From Vanilla planifolia (lineage: Eukaryota > Streptophyta > Magnoliopsida > Asparagales > Orchidaceae): 64,000 bases of DNA. Location: assembly GCA_023846275.1 (NCBI GenBank), contig CM043870.1:7625527-7689526 (forward strand), given 5' to 3'. Position 1 is the first letter of the stretch. Every line of letters begins with the position of its first letter. This document shows positions 1 to 11,206 of this stretch, piece by piece. Both the position numbers and the translations under genes were made by a program. A model generated the notes under the pieces. The model saw nothing but the letters and a program-made list of their open reading frames with translations. It did not search any database and was not told the origin of the DNA.

Positions 1-1010
1 GGAATGTACAATATAATGCACATAATGTACAATAACATATTAAGAAATTATACATAACATACGACAAAATAAGAGCAATGAATGGTATGATAGATGCATG
101 ACTAGAAAGGATGGATTACATAGTGCTAATCATACATAATGATTAAAAAGTTATATAATATGATGGTTTTTAAGTAGAAGCAAAAATAGAGAGCATGTTT
201 TAGGATATATAATCCTAAAGAACCTAGCTAAATACTCTTGCTTTTTTATAAAAATTATAGAAACTTATTTTCAACAAAAAGGATCACCACCCATAAAAAC
301 TTAAAATAAGTTTAAGAGAATCTTGAGAGACAAATGCATACCTTTTTCCTACAAGAATCAGTTAACTTGACCAATGATAATGCTTAACTCAATGAGGAAA
401 GTTAGTTATCAAGTATAGTGCTTGTTTTAATTAGTACATTTACAATGTAGTGTCAATGAAGCCCTTCGGTAACCCTCTCCCTCTTTCAAGTTGGGCATAA
501 AGAATATGTATAGATAGAGCTTTTCAAGCATAACATTCACATCTTGAAAGATTCCTATAAGATTGCTAATGAGTTTAAGTGTCTCTAATAGCTTTATCCC
601 ATCAATCTCAGACCATCCACAAGCCACCCACTAACACTTCCCTCTCCAAGCCAAATCCCTAAATTCGTTATAAAACTCAATCAACCTATTAATCAACCAC
701 CTAAAGCAACTTGTTTTTTATGCAAAGGGTGAGGTTCTATGGCAACCTAACGCTCAACAAGATAAATTTTTATGCAAAGGTTGAGGTCCTATTACAGCCT
801 AATGCCCTACATGACAAATAAGCTTATATCAAAGAAGAGAAGTGAGAAATTTAACATTGAGGAAGAAGAAGAGTCTGAAGAATATGTTGCTTATTCGAAC
901 CAACCCAATGAATACTCTTAAGGAAAAAAGAAGAGAAATCAAATGAATTGCTATAGCTAGTTTCATTCAACCATCTAAAACTCCATATGATACCTCAATA
1001 CCTTAAGCAA
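1..1010. other. AT-rich sequence, no gene recognised
   Basis: No open frame of convincing length and no recognisable protein motif was seen on either strand. The block ends where a retrotransposon integrase relic begins, so it may be further decayed retroelement sequence, but nothing in it shows this directly. Confidence 0.4.
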
Positions 1011-1019
1011 ACAAGTATT

Positions 1020-1400
1020 CTAGAGATAAACAAGAGATGCTTGTGAAAGTTGGTGATAGCTTGAGGCAAGCTACCAAAAGGATGAAGAAATATATGGATC
1101 AAGGATGCAGGTGGGTGGAGCTCAATACAAGAGACAAAGTACTATTGAAGTTAGCTCCATAGATTTGGAGAAAAATTAATAGTTATTATATGCAATGTGG
1201 GCTTATTTCAAAGTAAGATAGACCATTTAAAGTGGTTCAAAAGATTAGTAATGGTTCCAACTAGTTGATTTTGTTGAAAAGACTTAAGGTTTGCCCAAGC
1301 TTTCATGGAGTTTTTTAAATAAATATCATGAATATAAGGTAAAACCATTAAGGAGAAAGACCAAGCATGCTTCAATTATTGTGTGATAATAAATTAATTT
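1020..1400 (+). pseudogene. Ty3/gypsy integrase C-terminal remnant
   Basis: Read across stops and frame changes on the plus strand, this stretch gives the usual order of the gypsy polyprotein end. First comes a run like RQATKRMKKYMDQG, then GDKVLLK-like residues (RDKVLLKLAP), then IWRKI, a PFKVVQKI-like stretch, and KRLKVCPSFHGVF. These match the integrase C-terminal region (DKVLLKL ... GPFEVV ... LKVHPTFHVS) of chromoviral/gypsy elements. Several in-frame stops make it non-functional. The LTR-like block that follows has the expected 3' position. The rest of the polyprotein is not visible upstream. Confidence 0.72.
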
Positions 1401-1479
1401 GGATGTAAACAAGATCCTAAATCATTGGACCTTTGAATAGAGTAATAAACCCACAATGTAATATATCGATAACCGTACC

Positions 1480-2110
1480 TTAATTATGACTCCTTAACTC
1501 AACATTTTATGTATGATATGCAAGTAATTCAAATTCAAAACTTAAACATAAAGTTTAATTGGTTACTAAAAAAGCTTTCCAGGAAGACGGTAATTGAATC
1601 TCAATTTTGGTCATGTTGTGAAGATCTTATTACACAAAATTCACAAATATGTTGTTTGCATTTTTTGGATTCCATTTAGAGTTTTAATAAAATTTTGAAA
1701 GGTAAAAAAATAATAATAATATAAACTAATATGGTGGATAAATAAATGAGTATGTTGGCTGACTTTTTCTCTCATATTAAATAAAAAGATAAGCTCCCTC
1801 CTATTCTCAAAGATAATTTGAGTGTTTAGAAATCAAGAAAGAAAGCACGAAGGAGGGAGAAGAGGAGCTCAGAAGGTGAAGGAAATCACTTCAGCTTTTA
1901 GATCTCGAGCTCTTACCTTGTTGTGGTGAGATCAAAAAGGAAGAAGAGAAGCTTTAAAGAAAGAGCAAGCTTTAATCCCAATTTGTAAAAATGATATTTC
2001 AAGGTAAGATATCATAGAAGTTTTTCTCCTTAAAGATTATATTCATCATTTGGATGAGTATAAAAATGGATTTTGAAAAGATTGGATTGTGACCATAAGA
2101 AGTGAGACTC
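1480..2110 (+). repeat. LTR-like block, copy A of family at 61.5-62.1 kb
   Basis: The block resembles 61520-62110 along its length. Shared landmarks include a 'gaagatctYatYacaMR' stretch near 1620 and 61615, a 'gagatcaaaaaggaagaagag'-like purine run near 1928 and 61900, and 'atatttcaaggtaagatat' near 1994 and 61967. It follows the integrase relic directly, so it is probably the distal part of a 3' LTR. Boundaries are approximate and no TG...CA ends or target-site duplication could be fixed. Confidence 0.55.
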
Positions 2111-2189
2111 TTATTTTTCTAATTATGAGTATTTTATCAGATGGTTGTTCAGATCACCTATTATAAGCCAATAGTAGAAGCCAACAAGA

Positions 2190-2740
2190 GGTGTCTCTAG
2201 TAGGCAACCATGTTCAATGCAATGATCATATTTCAATGACTCCAATATCATACAATATGATGGAAGAAAATAATGAAATAAATAGGTCATATTTGTACAA
2301 TACTCATACTATATCGTACAATGGAAGAAAATATAACACAAGAGTATCTACAAAATACATTGCACTGTTACAACTATGTTGTCAAATGAGTACGATTGGG
2401 GTTGGTTGCTATATAAATATATTGCCCATCTTACAATTATAAAATTTATAGCAAACTAGTACAGTCTAGGAATGACACTAAGTATTAAATATCTTATAAT
2501 ACAAGTATAAAACATGGATTGCCTTGTACAACATAAATCCTAACAATTTAATAAAGATCGATTTTATAACTTTTTATGTCATACATGAATCATATAGTAC
2601 GATATTAAATATCAGATCATATGATATAAAATCAAAAGTATAACTAATACATAAATTATGCAATATAATAGGATTCATTGTACTATATGATATGCTGACA
2701 ATAATGAAAAAGAGGATAATTTGTTAAGCATAGCTTTAAA
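2190..2740. other. AT-rich spacer, no gene recognised
   Basis: A plus-strand open frame runs from 2191 to 2442 but resembles no known protein and sits in low-complexity AT-rich sequence rich in 'acaatatgatgg' and 'tcgtacaatgg' type words. I treat it as chance. Nothing else was seen. Confidence 0.4.
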
Positions 2741-2744
2741 AGAA

Positions 2745-3320
2745 TCTTTTTATAACAAAAATTACATTGTTATTAATAAATATTTATGCAAATTATTATA
2801 AAGAATAAAGATTACTGATAAAAGAAAAGAAAAAATAATTAAAGAGTATTCTTAAAACTACTAAATAGGCAAACTAAATTAATTATGATGTAAGTAGTTG
2901 TTAAATATTTCTTGATATTATTATAAATTTTTGATGATATAAACATTGCATGGTATAACATTATTTTGCATGTCTTGTTTTAATTATAGTTGTTTATGAT
3001 TTTTGGTATGTGTGTGTGTGAGGAGTTGAGGAGTATGGCTACACATGTATAACTATATGAGTATTATAATATTATAAATTAAACTATATAATATAAAAAA
3101 TAAAATAAAAAAGAAAAAAAGAAAGAAAATATGTTAATATACCCTAAGAAAAAGGATGATCCTACTAAGCAGCAACATAACTGATGTGATATATGTCACC
3201 TCTAATGTTGTGGTGCTCAAAGATAAAGCCATGGTATGTAAAGGCCTCAACTTAGTAATAATAATTTGCTTCACTCCTTATTGTCAGGGGTAGTTAGACA
3301 TGAGACTTTGACATTTTGAG
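2745..3320 (+). repeat. 580-bp tandem duplication, unit 1
   Basis: This segment is repeated directly downstream at about 3325-3895. Matching landmarks sit 577-580 bases apart: 'aaagaataaag' at 2800 and 3377, and the 'gtatgtgtgtgtg' run at 3006 and 3586. Also shared are an A-rich 'aaaataaaataaaaaagaaa' run and the stretch around 'gatgtgatatatg'. Copies differ by many substitutions and small gaps, so the duplication is old. Its end shares wording with the ~117-bp repeat that follows. Confidence 0.75.
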
Positions 3321-3324
3321 AGTA

Positions 3325-3895
3325 TTTTTATGATACAAATTATATTATTATTGATAAATATTCATGTGAATTATATAAAGAATAAAGAGGAACGATAAAA
3401 GGAAAGGAAAAAGTAATTGAAGAGACTTCTCCAAGCTAATAAATAGGAAAACTAAATTAACTATAATGTAAGTTGGTTGTGAAACATTCTTTGATATTAT
3501 TATGAAATTCTTAATGATGTGAGCATTATATGGTATAACATGATTTTACATATGTTTTAATCTAATTATAACAATATAATTTTTAGTATGTGTGTGTATA
3601 TAGCTACACTTATATAGTTGTATGAGTATTACAATATTATGAATTAAAATATATGATAAAATAAAAGAAAATAAAATAAAAAAGAAAGAAAATAGACTAA
3701 TATAGCCTAAAGAAAAGCATGACCCCATCGAGCAGCAACCTAACCAATGTGATATATGCCATTCCTAATGTTTTGATACTCAAAGATAAAGTCTTAACAT
3801 GTAAAGGCCTTAACATAGTGATGATAATATGCCTCACTCTTAGTTATCATGGGTACTCAAAGATGAGACTCAAGTATTCTGAGTGTCTTATACCT
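3325..3895 (+). repeat. 580-bp tandem duplication, unit 2
   Basis: Second, diverged copy of the segment at 2745-3320, in the same orientation and directly adjacent. It runs on into the ~117-bp repeat array. The pair probably arose inside an LTR or untranslated region of the gypsy family present here. Confidence 0.75.
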
Positions 3896-4140
3896 CATTA
3901 GCATAACCTATTGACATTAAGGGATGAGACTCAGTGATGATGAGATACTTCACTCTTAGGTATTATAGATATTTAAAGATAAGACTCTAACATTCCAAGT
4001 ATCTTGTACCCCACCAGCATATGATGTTGGCATTAAAAAAAGAGACTTAGTGATGATGAGATATTTCACTTGATATCATGATACTCAAAGATGGGAACAC
4101 GACATTTCAAAGCATCTAGATTTGTGATGATGAGATATGA
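3820..4140 (+). repeat. Degenerate ~117-bp tandem repeat array, left copy
   Basis: A 'gtgatgatgagatacttcactc'-type core recurs near 3823, 3938 and 4056 (spacing 115 and 118), with a partial unit near 4127. Between cores each unit carries wording like 'tactcaaagatgagactc', 'ttccgagtgtctt' and 'attagcat'. The same array occurs at 5335-5680 and 60290-60660. It belongs to the LTR-like family of this window. Confidence 0.7.
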
Positions 4141-4289
4141 TAAGTAATGTAACTAGACAAAGCTAGTCTTCTCTAGTGAAAATCTTGTCATCGAGTTTAA
4201 TTTAGATGTTAAATTACAAAAAAATTTCCTAAGAAGAATTTGAAAATTGATTTATACTATCATTACTAAGAAAAACATGAGAGAATAAT

Positions 4290-4830
4290 TGACAATGTTA
4301 GATCAAGGAAATATATCAATTATTCACTATTAAAGGAGATTCTCCTCCCTGGCTCGTTATGCCCCATAACTAGTTAGCTCAAAAGACTACAAATGCTTTG
4401 TCTTTTATCATGGCTTAAAGGAATCAATCAAGGCTATTTTGATTCCTTAAAAACTATAAACTTCAATAAACTAGTAGAGCATGCTAGATTAATAGAGCAA
4501 GAATTGAAAATATTTGAAGCTTATAAGACAGGGCAACAGGGAAGAAGAAAAGGATAGCTAACCCACAAAAAAATCAAAAATTCTTTAAAAAGATGTTCCA
4601 AAAGGTTAGAGTAAGTAGATGAGAGGTTTAGAGGGGGCATTCTAACCAAAAAGATTTAGGTGTTAGAACCAATCAGATGGACATAAGATAAAGTGAAAGA
4701 ATATTTTCATGTTTGGTGAATCAAAAATTGCATCATGGAGTCTATTGGTTCAATATCGATAACTAGCCTAGAGGCTTCACTTATGGAGAGCTAGGCCATA
4801 TAACTAGAGGTTATCCATAAGCAAGGCAAG
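4290..4830 (+). pseudogene. Ty3/gypsy gag remnant
   Basis: Conceptual translation across stops gives a gypsy gag-like stretch: GLKESIKA, then KLVEHARLIEQELKIFEA, a basic QGRRKR run, and a decayed zinc knuckle reading YGELGHITRGYP (the C-terminal half of CxxCxxxGHxxxxC, with cysteines lost). In-frame stops and frame changes are frequent. The protease relic follows in the same orientation about 130 bases on. It is a dead copy. Confidence 0.7.
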
Positions 4831-4959
4831 AGTTCACTTCTTCTCCACTGATTAATGGTTGCATTATTGGTAGAGGAGGCAATGATAAAAGTAAATGTAA
4901 TACTTTAGCTACCACCTTAGGAAGTATGGGTTAAGGGCAGTCAATAAGATGTGGTGATC

Positions 4960-5325
4960 AACCTAGAGTTTATGTTATTACATAACAAAATGCCTTAAAT
5001 TCTACATATATGATTGTAGGTACACTTTTAGTTTAATAGTTACCTACTTATGTTTTATTTAATAATAGTGCCTTGCATTCATTTATAACATATCACTTAT
5101 CTAATATATTACTTATTGATTTATACTAAATAAACAATCTGTTATCTGTTTTACCTAATGGGAATACATTTCTAGTAATTACTTATGTTTAGGGAGTGAT
5201 AAAAATATGTGAAAAGAAATTTCTTATTAAACTAATTATTGTGTTGCTGTCTAAATGTGATATTATTCTGGGCTTGGATTAGTTATCAAAATATCATGTC
5301 ATTATTAGTTATGTTAAAAAAAATT
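4960..5325 (+). pseudogene. Ty3/gypsy retropepsin (protease) remnant
   Basis: The translated stretch contains PTYVLFNNSALHSFI, matching the family's active-site region (LFDSGATHSFI), but the catalytic Asp position reads Asn. It ends with DIILGLD-LSKYHVIISYVKK, matching the conserved D-I-I-L-G-M-D-W-L segment. Stops interrupt it. No reverse transcriptase, RNase H or integrase follows: LTR-like repeat starts about 10 bases later. This could be a gag-protease-only derivative or an internal deletion. Confidence 0.72.
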
Positions 5326-5334
5326 AATTTGTTT

Positions 5335-6410
5335 AATAATGATGAGATACATCACTCTTGAATTTTGTTGGTACTTAAAGATAAGACTCCATTATTTCGA
5401 GTGTCTCATACTATATTAGCATAAGATGTAGGTGTTAAAAGATAAAACTTAGTGATAATGAGATACTTTACTCCCAAGCATTGTGGGTTCTAAAAAATAA
5501 AAGGGACTTTGGCATTGCTAGCACCTAGTATCTCATCAACATAGGTTGTTGGCATTAGAGGACGAGACTTAGTGATTATAAGATATTTCACTCCTTAATA
5601 TCATGGTACTCAGAAATAGGAGTCATGACATTGGAGAGTGCTAAGGCTTATGACAATAAAAAATGATATGAGATCCCCAAATTCTTAGATAAAGGTCATG
5701 AAAAATTTTGGGCCCGAAAGAAGAGCAAGCATGTGAAAAGAAAACAATTGGAAAAGTAAAAAATGAAAAAAAGAGTATGACAAAAAGTGCTATTTACTTA
5801 TAATGAGCTAGATTTATACATGTAAATGGACATATACTAATTGCTATAATATTTTTATATAGATTGTCATACATTACTTTGATTTATTATTTTATCTTAT
5901 TACTTATTTATTTTATTTATATTTTATATTTCTTTGTTGTTGTAACTAATGATTTTCTTATTAAGTATATTATACTCTTTTTTTACTTATATTACAAGAC
6001 ATAGTATTGATACTTACTAAGCTGAGGGTCTTTAGATAATATTTTAAAACCTAAGGCTTGAGAGACTAATATATTAGTGAGTGTGAGAGTTGTTGTATGC
6101 ATATGAGTATAGCTATTTTTTATTTTGGATTTTTGTATCAATATTAGTTTCAAACTTTTATGTTATATAATGGTTGTTAATTTATATGCATTACTATTTA
6201 TATTAGAATGTTTAGATTATTATGTATTTTTTATATCACTGTCACTTATTTTAATAATATGTCATCTCTTTTTATATTATAAACTATGTTTTAACCCAAT
6301 AGATTTGTGTTATAGATATATTTTATCGAGTTATGTGGATTGATGTTGGGTCAGGCATGTCACATAGGACCAAGTTTCTTATTTAAAAAAAAAGAAAAAT
6401 CGGGAGCTTA
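5335..6410 (+). repeat. LTR-like block with ~117-bp repeats, parallels 60.3-61.4 kb
   Basis: It starts with the ~117-bp array (cores near 5340, 5456 and 5574). An A-rich then T-rich stretch follows (5690-5990), and then a conserved segment around 6020-6130 with 'gctgagggtctttagataat', 'gagagactaatatatt' and 'gtgagtgtgag'. The same order is found at 60290-61260. Position right after the gag-protease relic suggests a 3' LTR. The open frame at 6125-6343 is low-complexity and probably not a gene. Confidence 0.6.
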
Positions 6411-6780
6411 ACATTGTGGGAGAATGACACTACTTCATGACAATTTAAAGCTAGATTGTGGAGTACTTTTCAACAAGAAAGCTAGGTTCTTCTAGTAGTT
6501 ACATTCTTAGCTTTAGCGAGTTACCACAAAGATCGTACAATACATTTGAGGTCAAGTAAATTTGGGAACTCAATAATTGAACAAGTTACTAAAACTACTT
6601 ACTAAATTTGATTGTTTTTTTTTTTTTATAGTTTATAAATAGGTGTTAAATGGATTCTTAAATATCATTATTGTATTTTTGTTATTTATTTGTTTTGTAT
6701 TTTGCATAGAAAGAGGATTGTTATTAATGCTTGACATAATGACAAAGCCTCTTCGGCACTCAGCAAACCAGTCTCTTGCG
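6410..6780. other. Spacer, no gene recognised
   Basis: AT-rich sequence between the LTR-like block and the WrbA pseudogene. A T-run lies at about 6614-6628. No motif supports a gene, and no clear promoter could be assigned. Confidence 0.4.
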
Positions 6781-6785
6781 GGGGT

Positions 6786-7258
6786 ATGGCGGCGGCAAAC
6801 TCTTTGACAGCTTTAAAAGCCTCGTTGGTTCGAAAAGGTCCGAAGTGTGCGGCAAATAATGCCGCCGCTCTTCGTCCCACTTCTCCGCCCATAGCTAAGC
6901 TGAAGATATATATTGTGTGGAGAGCTTGGCGAGGAGGATGAAGAAAGGTGTGGATGTAATTGATGGGTCGAGGGATTTCTCCATCGTGTGCCCGAAACGC
7001 TTCCTCCGGAAGTGTTGGAAATGATGGAGGCGCCTCCCAGGGATGGGGCCATTCCGGTGATAACTGCGGCGGAGATCGCAGAGGCCGATGGGATTCTGTT
7101 AGGGTTTCTGACTAGGTTCTCGAGCATGGCGGCCCAAATGAAAACATTTTTTTTTTGTACCACGAGTCGGCTTCGGATGAAGCAGAAGTTAGCGGGGAAG
7201 CCCGCGGGGTTCTTCGTGAGCATGGCGACGCAGGGCGGAGGGAAGGAGACCACTGCGT
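6786..7258 (+). pseudogene. WrbA/FQR1-type quinone oxidoreductase, broken first exon
   Basis: From ATG 6786 the frame gives an Ala/Ser-rich leader of about 38 residues and then KLKIYIV, the flavodoxin-like first strand of the family. The FMN-binding loop (FYSMYGHV in relatives) is deleted. The match resumes in another frame with VESLARRMKKGVDVIDG, shifts again near 6975, and continues as GFLHRVPETLPPEVLE, ITAAEIAEADGILLGF, MAAQMKTFF, KLAGKPAGFF and TQGGGKETTA. It stops at a plausible splice donor (ACTGC/GTGAGT, 7258/7259), where exon 1 ends in this family. The expected next exon (WTAITQLVHHGM-like) was not found downstream. WrbA proteins are FMN-dependent NAD(P)H:quinone reductases in detoxification; this copy cannot make one. 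Minus-strand open frames over it are shadows. Confidence 0.85.
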
Positions 7259-7259
7259 G

Positions 7260-10200
7260 AGTTTTTCTGCAAATTTGATCTGTTTCATCTATCAGTCATC
7301 CAAAGTTTGTTTCTCTGCGCTTTCTTCAGCATTTGCGCATTCATTCATCTTGTTTTATTTTTTATTTTTTTATTTATTTTTTTGTGAGTTGGAACAAATC
7401 TTCCCACAGTTTTCAATGCTCCAAATTCTGCATCTATGGAGGAATAATGTGTAGGTTGTTGCGAACAGATTTGATTAATATCAGAGGGAGTTCGCATCGA
7501 CTGGTGGATTGAAGTCAGTTTGGGACGGAGCATATAGAACTACAGAAAGACAATGAAATTGTAGTTATTGTAGATATGTAGTGGAACATAGGGTTTGCAT
7601 TTGTTTAGCACAACTATTGTTATTAGGGATTAAGGTTATTGAAAAGCTACTTGTTTCATAATCTACTTTTGAAAAACATTTATTGGATTGATTTATTGTG
7701 TGATCAAATTGTCATTTGACTTTTTAGATAGGAAATAAAGTTTCTTTATATAGAAAATAAAGTGATGACTTTGTCGCAAAAGACACTCATGTGCTGAAGT
7801 AGCAACAAGATTAGATGTGATAATTGGTAAAGTAATAAATTTTAGAGGTCAAGAATAAAAGAAGAACATAAGGATTTAGATGATTTAATTATAAACTAGG
7901 CTTATGTTTATAAGATATGATGATGGTATTCAATTAATCAAAAAGTCATGATAATTGTATGCAAAGTAGAGAACAATGAATCCCTTAAAGACATTCAAAT
8001 ATTTACAACAAAATGTCTTTTAAATTTCTATCTACTCGAACATGTTCATTAAAAAATGAAAAATTACATTGATAATGAGCTATGGATATTGGTTTCTATA
8101 TCAAATAAAAGGAATACCATCATGCAACGATGATGATATCAAGATGAAGCCTTGAATGCCAAGATGATGACTCTCAAGTCATTAGTGAAATTGGTGAAAA
8201 AAAAAGATCTTTTCAAATAGATGGAAAGTCATAACTCGTATTATGTCTATTTTTAATGATTATTATTTATAGATGTAAAAACTATAAATAGTTTAGAGAT
8301 ATATCTTATGAAAGATATATTAAATTAAAATATTTTTTATTTTATTTTATTTTATAATAGTATAATTCAATCAATGGTGATAGAACTCATGTGTTTTAGG
8401 AAAAACACATTTTCCAAAATCGCTTGCCAAATGAATTTCATTTGGAAATGGAATGCTAAGTTCAACCTAAGATGATTTGGCTATACTTCAAAGAGATAAA
8501 TGATGAAACAATAAGGAGATAATATAAATTGAATATTCATAGAATGGTGATTGAAAGGGGAAGATTGGTGAAAGTATTCCCTTAATGCATTTTGAAAACA
8601 CTTAGGTAAGAACCCAAACTAAATTTGCTTTTCTTTTCTAATGTGCTATTTGCATTTAACACCAATCTGAATTGCTCTTTTTTTCATTATAAGCACAATC
8701 CCTTGTGTTGTCCCAAGCATGTTTCGTTTTCAGAACATCAAAGAAATTTGGTACTTGCATTAAAAGAAAAACCCTTTTAGATCCCTTTGTTGATTTTATA
8801 AAAGCTGTGCTAACTTGTATTCATTTTATGTCATAATTCTTCAATGCCTTTTCTGCCAGTTTCCATCACATTACAATTATGCATTTGTTTTTCAAGCAAT
8901 TTTGAGAAAATTTAATAATCTTCCAAGCTAGACTGGTTCATATGATGTTGGACTGTTCAATAAGATTAAGTCATTAAAACTTGTGTCTTATGGAGTTGTA
9001 GCATAGAAAAAAAAGGTGTTTCAAGGTCTATGGTCATCAATAAACCACCTTATGATGCAATAGAAAAGTTTGGGAAAATGTACTGCATGTCTGTTGTACT
9101 TACAATGGACCCACTGTGCTTTATGGTTGAAACATTTGTAAATTCTAAAGAGAGATGCTGTTCCCTTTTTCATTTTATTTATTTTCTTCTATAGAACTTG
9201 ATTTTTTTGTGTCAATGAACTAGATTGTAAATTTTATTTTGTAATGGTGATTTGAATTGTTTTGCAGCTAAGTTAATTTTGTCATATACTTGATGTTTAA
9301 TATTTGTTGTAACTTTAATCTTGATAAGAAACTTAATTTCATGGTATTATTTAATTATTAATCAATCGTTTAGTTTTGTGTTAAGTTGGATAATTTGAGC
9401 TACCTCAATAAACATATTTTATACATAACTCAACTTTAATCCACTCTTATTTTAATATAACACTCTTATTTTAATATCTTATTGGGGAGGTTAGGTTAGG
9501 TTTCTTGTTCATTTAACCCAATCTCCTTAACTTCAAACTAATCAAGATAATTATTTTATTGTTAATTAGGTTTTTTATTTGAACTTCAATGTCATTGTTA
9601 TAATGAGTTTATAATTTTTTTCTTGGATTAAACAATAATAATTTTTTAAAGATTGAATTTTGGAGATTTACAAGTTTGAGGAAGAGAGATTGTCAAAGAG
9701 CTTAAACCTATGAAGTGCTTTTGATATAAATGAATATATTAGGATCTATTATTTGAGCATATTTTGTTAGGAGGAAATCATAACTATGATTAATGGGTTT
9801 GAAATTGCCCATAATCAATAATCCTTCATGGTTAATGACATGAAGACCAAACTCTTCATTGATAGAAGTACATCTATGCTTTGAAAACCATCATGCCAAT
9901 CATATGCTAGGTTGATTGATAACAAATCCAATCAAGATTCTATAGTTTCATCATCCTCGACACATCGACTAGATTCCTTGAAGTTAAAGTAACTTATCAG
10001 AAAGTTATCTATGTTTGTGTTATCATTTCAGATAGATTAATTATATGTTAGACAACAATTGATAAGAATATGCCTATTAGACTCACCTTATGGAATTTTG
10101 ATAACAAAGGACTTTGCCTACTAAAGTGTACATATGTTGGACATGCTTGTAAATGTGGTAATATTTCTATAATTATATTTATCTTTGGGGCCGATTTGTT

Positions 10201-11200
10201 CAAAATGGAGGAGTTTTAAATATTTGGAAACTTCTTTTTTTTTATTATTAAAGTAATATTTATCTTCTATTTGATAAACGTAGGAAAATGCCAACACGTA
10301 AAGCCGCCAACTTTGACATCTGTCAATGGAAAGTAAAACGATGCTGTCAGTCATAAAATAATAATGACTCGATAAGGTCAAGTCCAGAAAACAAAAATAT
10401 TTTAAGAACCAAATTATTTTTTATCTTTAATGGTAAGCACAACAATAAAAAAATAGAATCGAAAAAAAAAAATTGAAACCATTAAAAAAAATGGTTGGTT
10501 TTTTATTTGAAAGAATAATTAAATAAATTCAAGTATTGTTATTTTGACAATAAGAAGGACCGATATATAAATATTGCCATAAAACAAATGAATAAAAAAC
10601 ATTAATTTTTAAATAAAGAGCATTAGATAAATATACATTATGCTCGAATATTCAGAAACTTTTCTCGATTAGATAAAGTTTTTATAGAATTAAAAAAATT
10701 CACACGTTCAGTGCATCTATTATAGAAAGAATAACATTCTGAATAACGTCAACGGCACAATTATTTTATATGGATGAACCTCCTTGCGTTTGATCTGTAG
10801 CAGTAACATATTCATTTCAGATACATCTAATTATTTTTATATATCCTTTATTCTCACATAAAAAAATTACAAAAAAAAAAAGAGAATTAATTAAGGTCAT
10901 CCCAAGATAAGACGATAAATCCAAGGGCATGAAAATTGATTTAAATGAAAGAAAACAAAACTAACTATGGACAAGATTATTGTGATCAAATAGCACAAGG
11001 GATAGGCCAGCTGATCGTAGTACAACACGATATACTCTTTGAATAAATAAAATGTTGGCTATGTTATGTACACGGAAGAGTTTGAAGGAAATGCATAAGG
11101 AAGAAGAAGAACGTAACATAAACATAAGCAGAGGTAGTGAAGAGTAGAGTAGAAAAAAAAGATAACAGGTATCAATCACATTAAAAACCTAACCTTGTAT
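7260..11200. other. Intergenic region, no gene recognised
   Basis: About 3.9 kb between the WrbA pseudogene and the end of HFLX. I looked for the missing WrbA exons and for further HFLX coding sequence and saw neither. The sequence is AT-rich with frequent stops in all frames. The small minus-strand open frames near 10121-10381 and 10961-11179 show no family resemblance; part of this stretch is probably the HFLX 3' UTR. Confidence 0.45.
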
Positions 11201-11206
11201 GTGTAT

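Noticed and set aside
6686-7253. Minus-strand open frames over the WrbA pseudogene
   Set aside because: Shadows of a formerly coding plus-strand exon; the plus-strand frames match WrbA in order.
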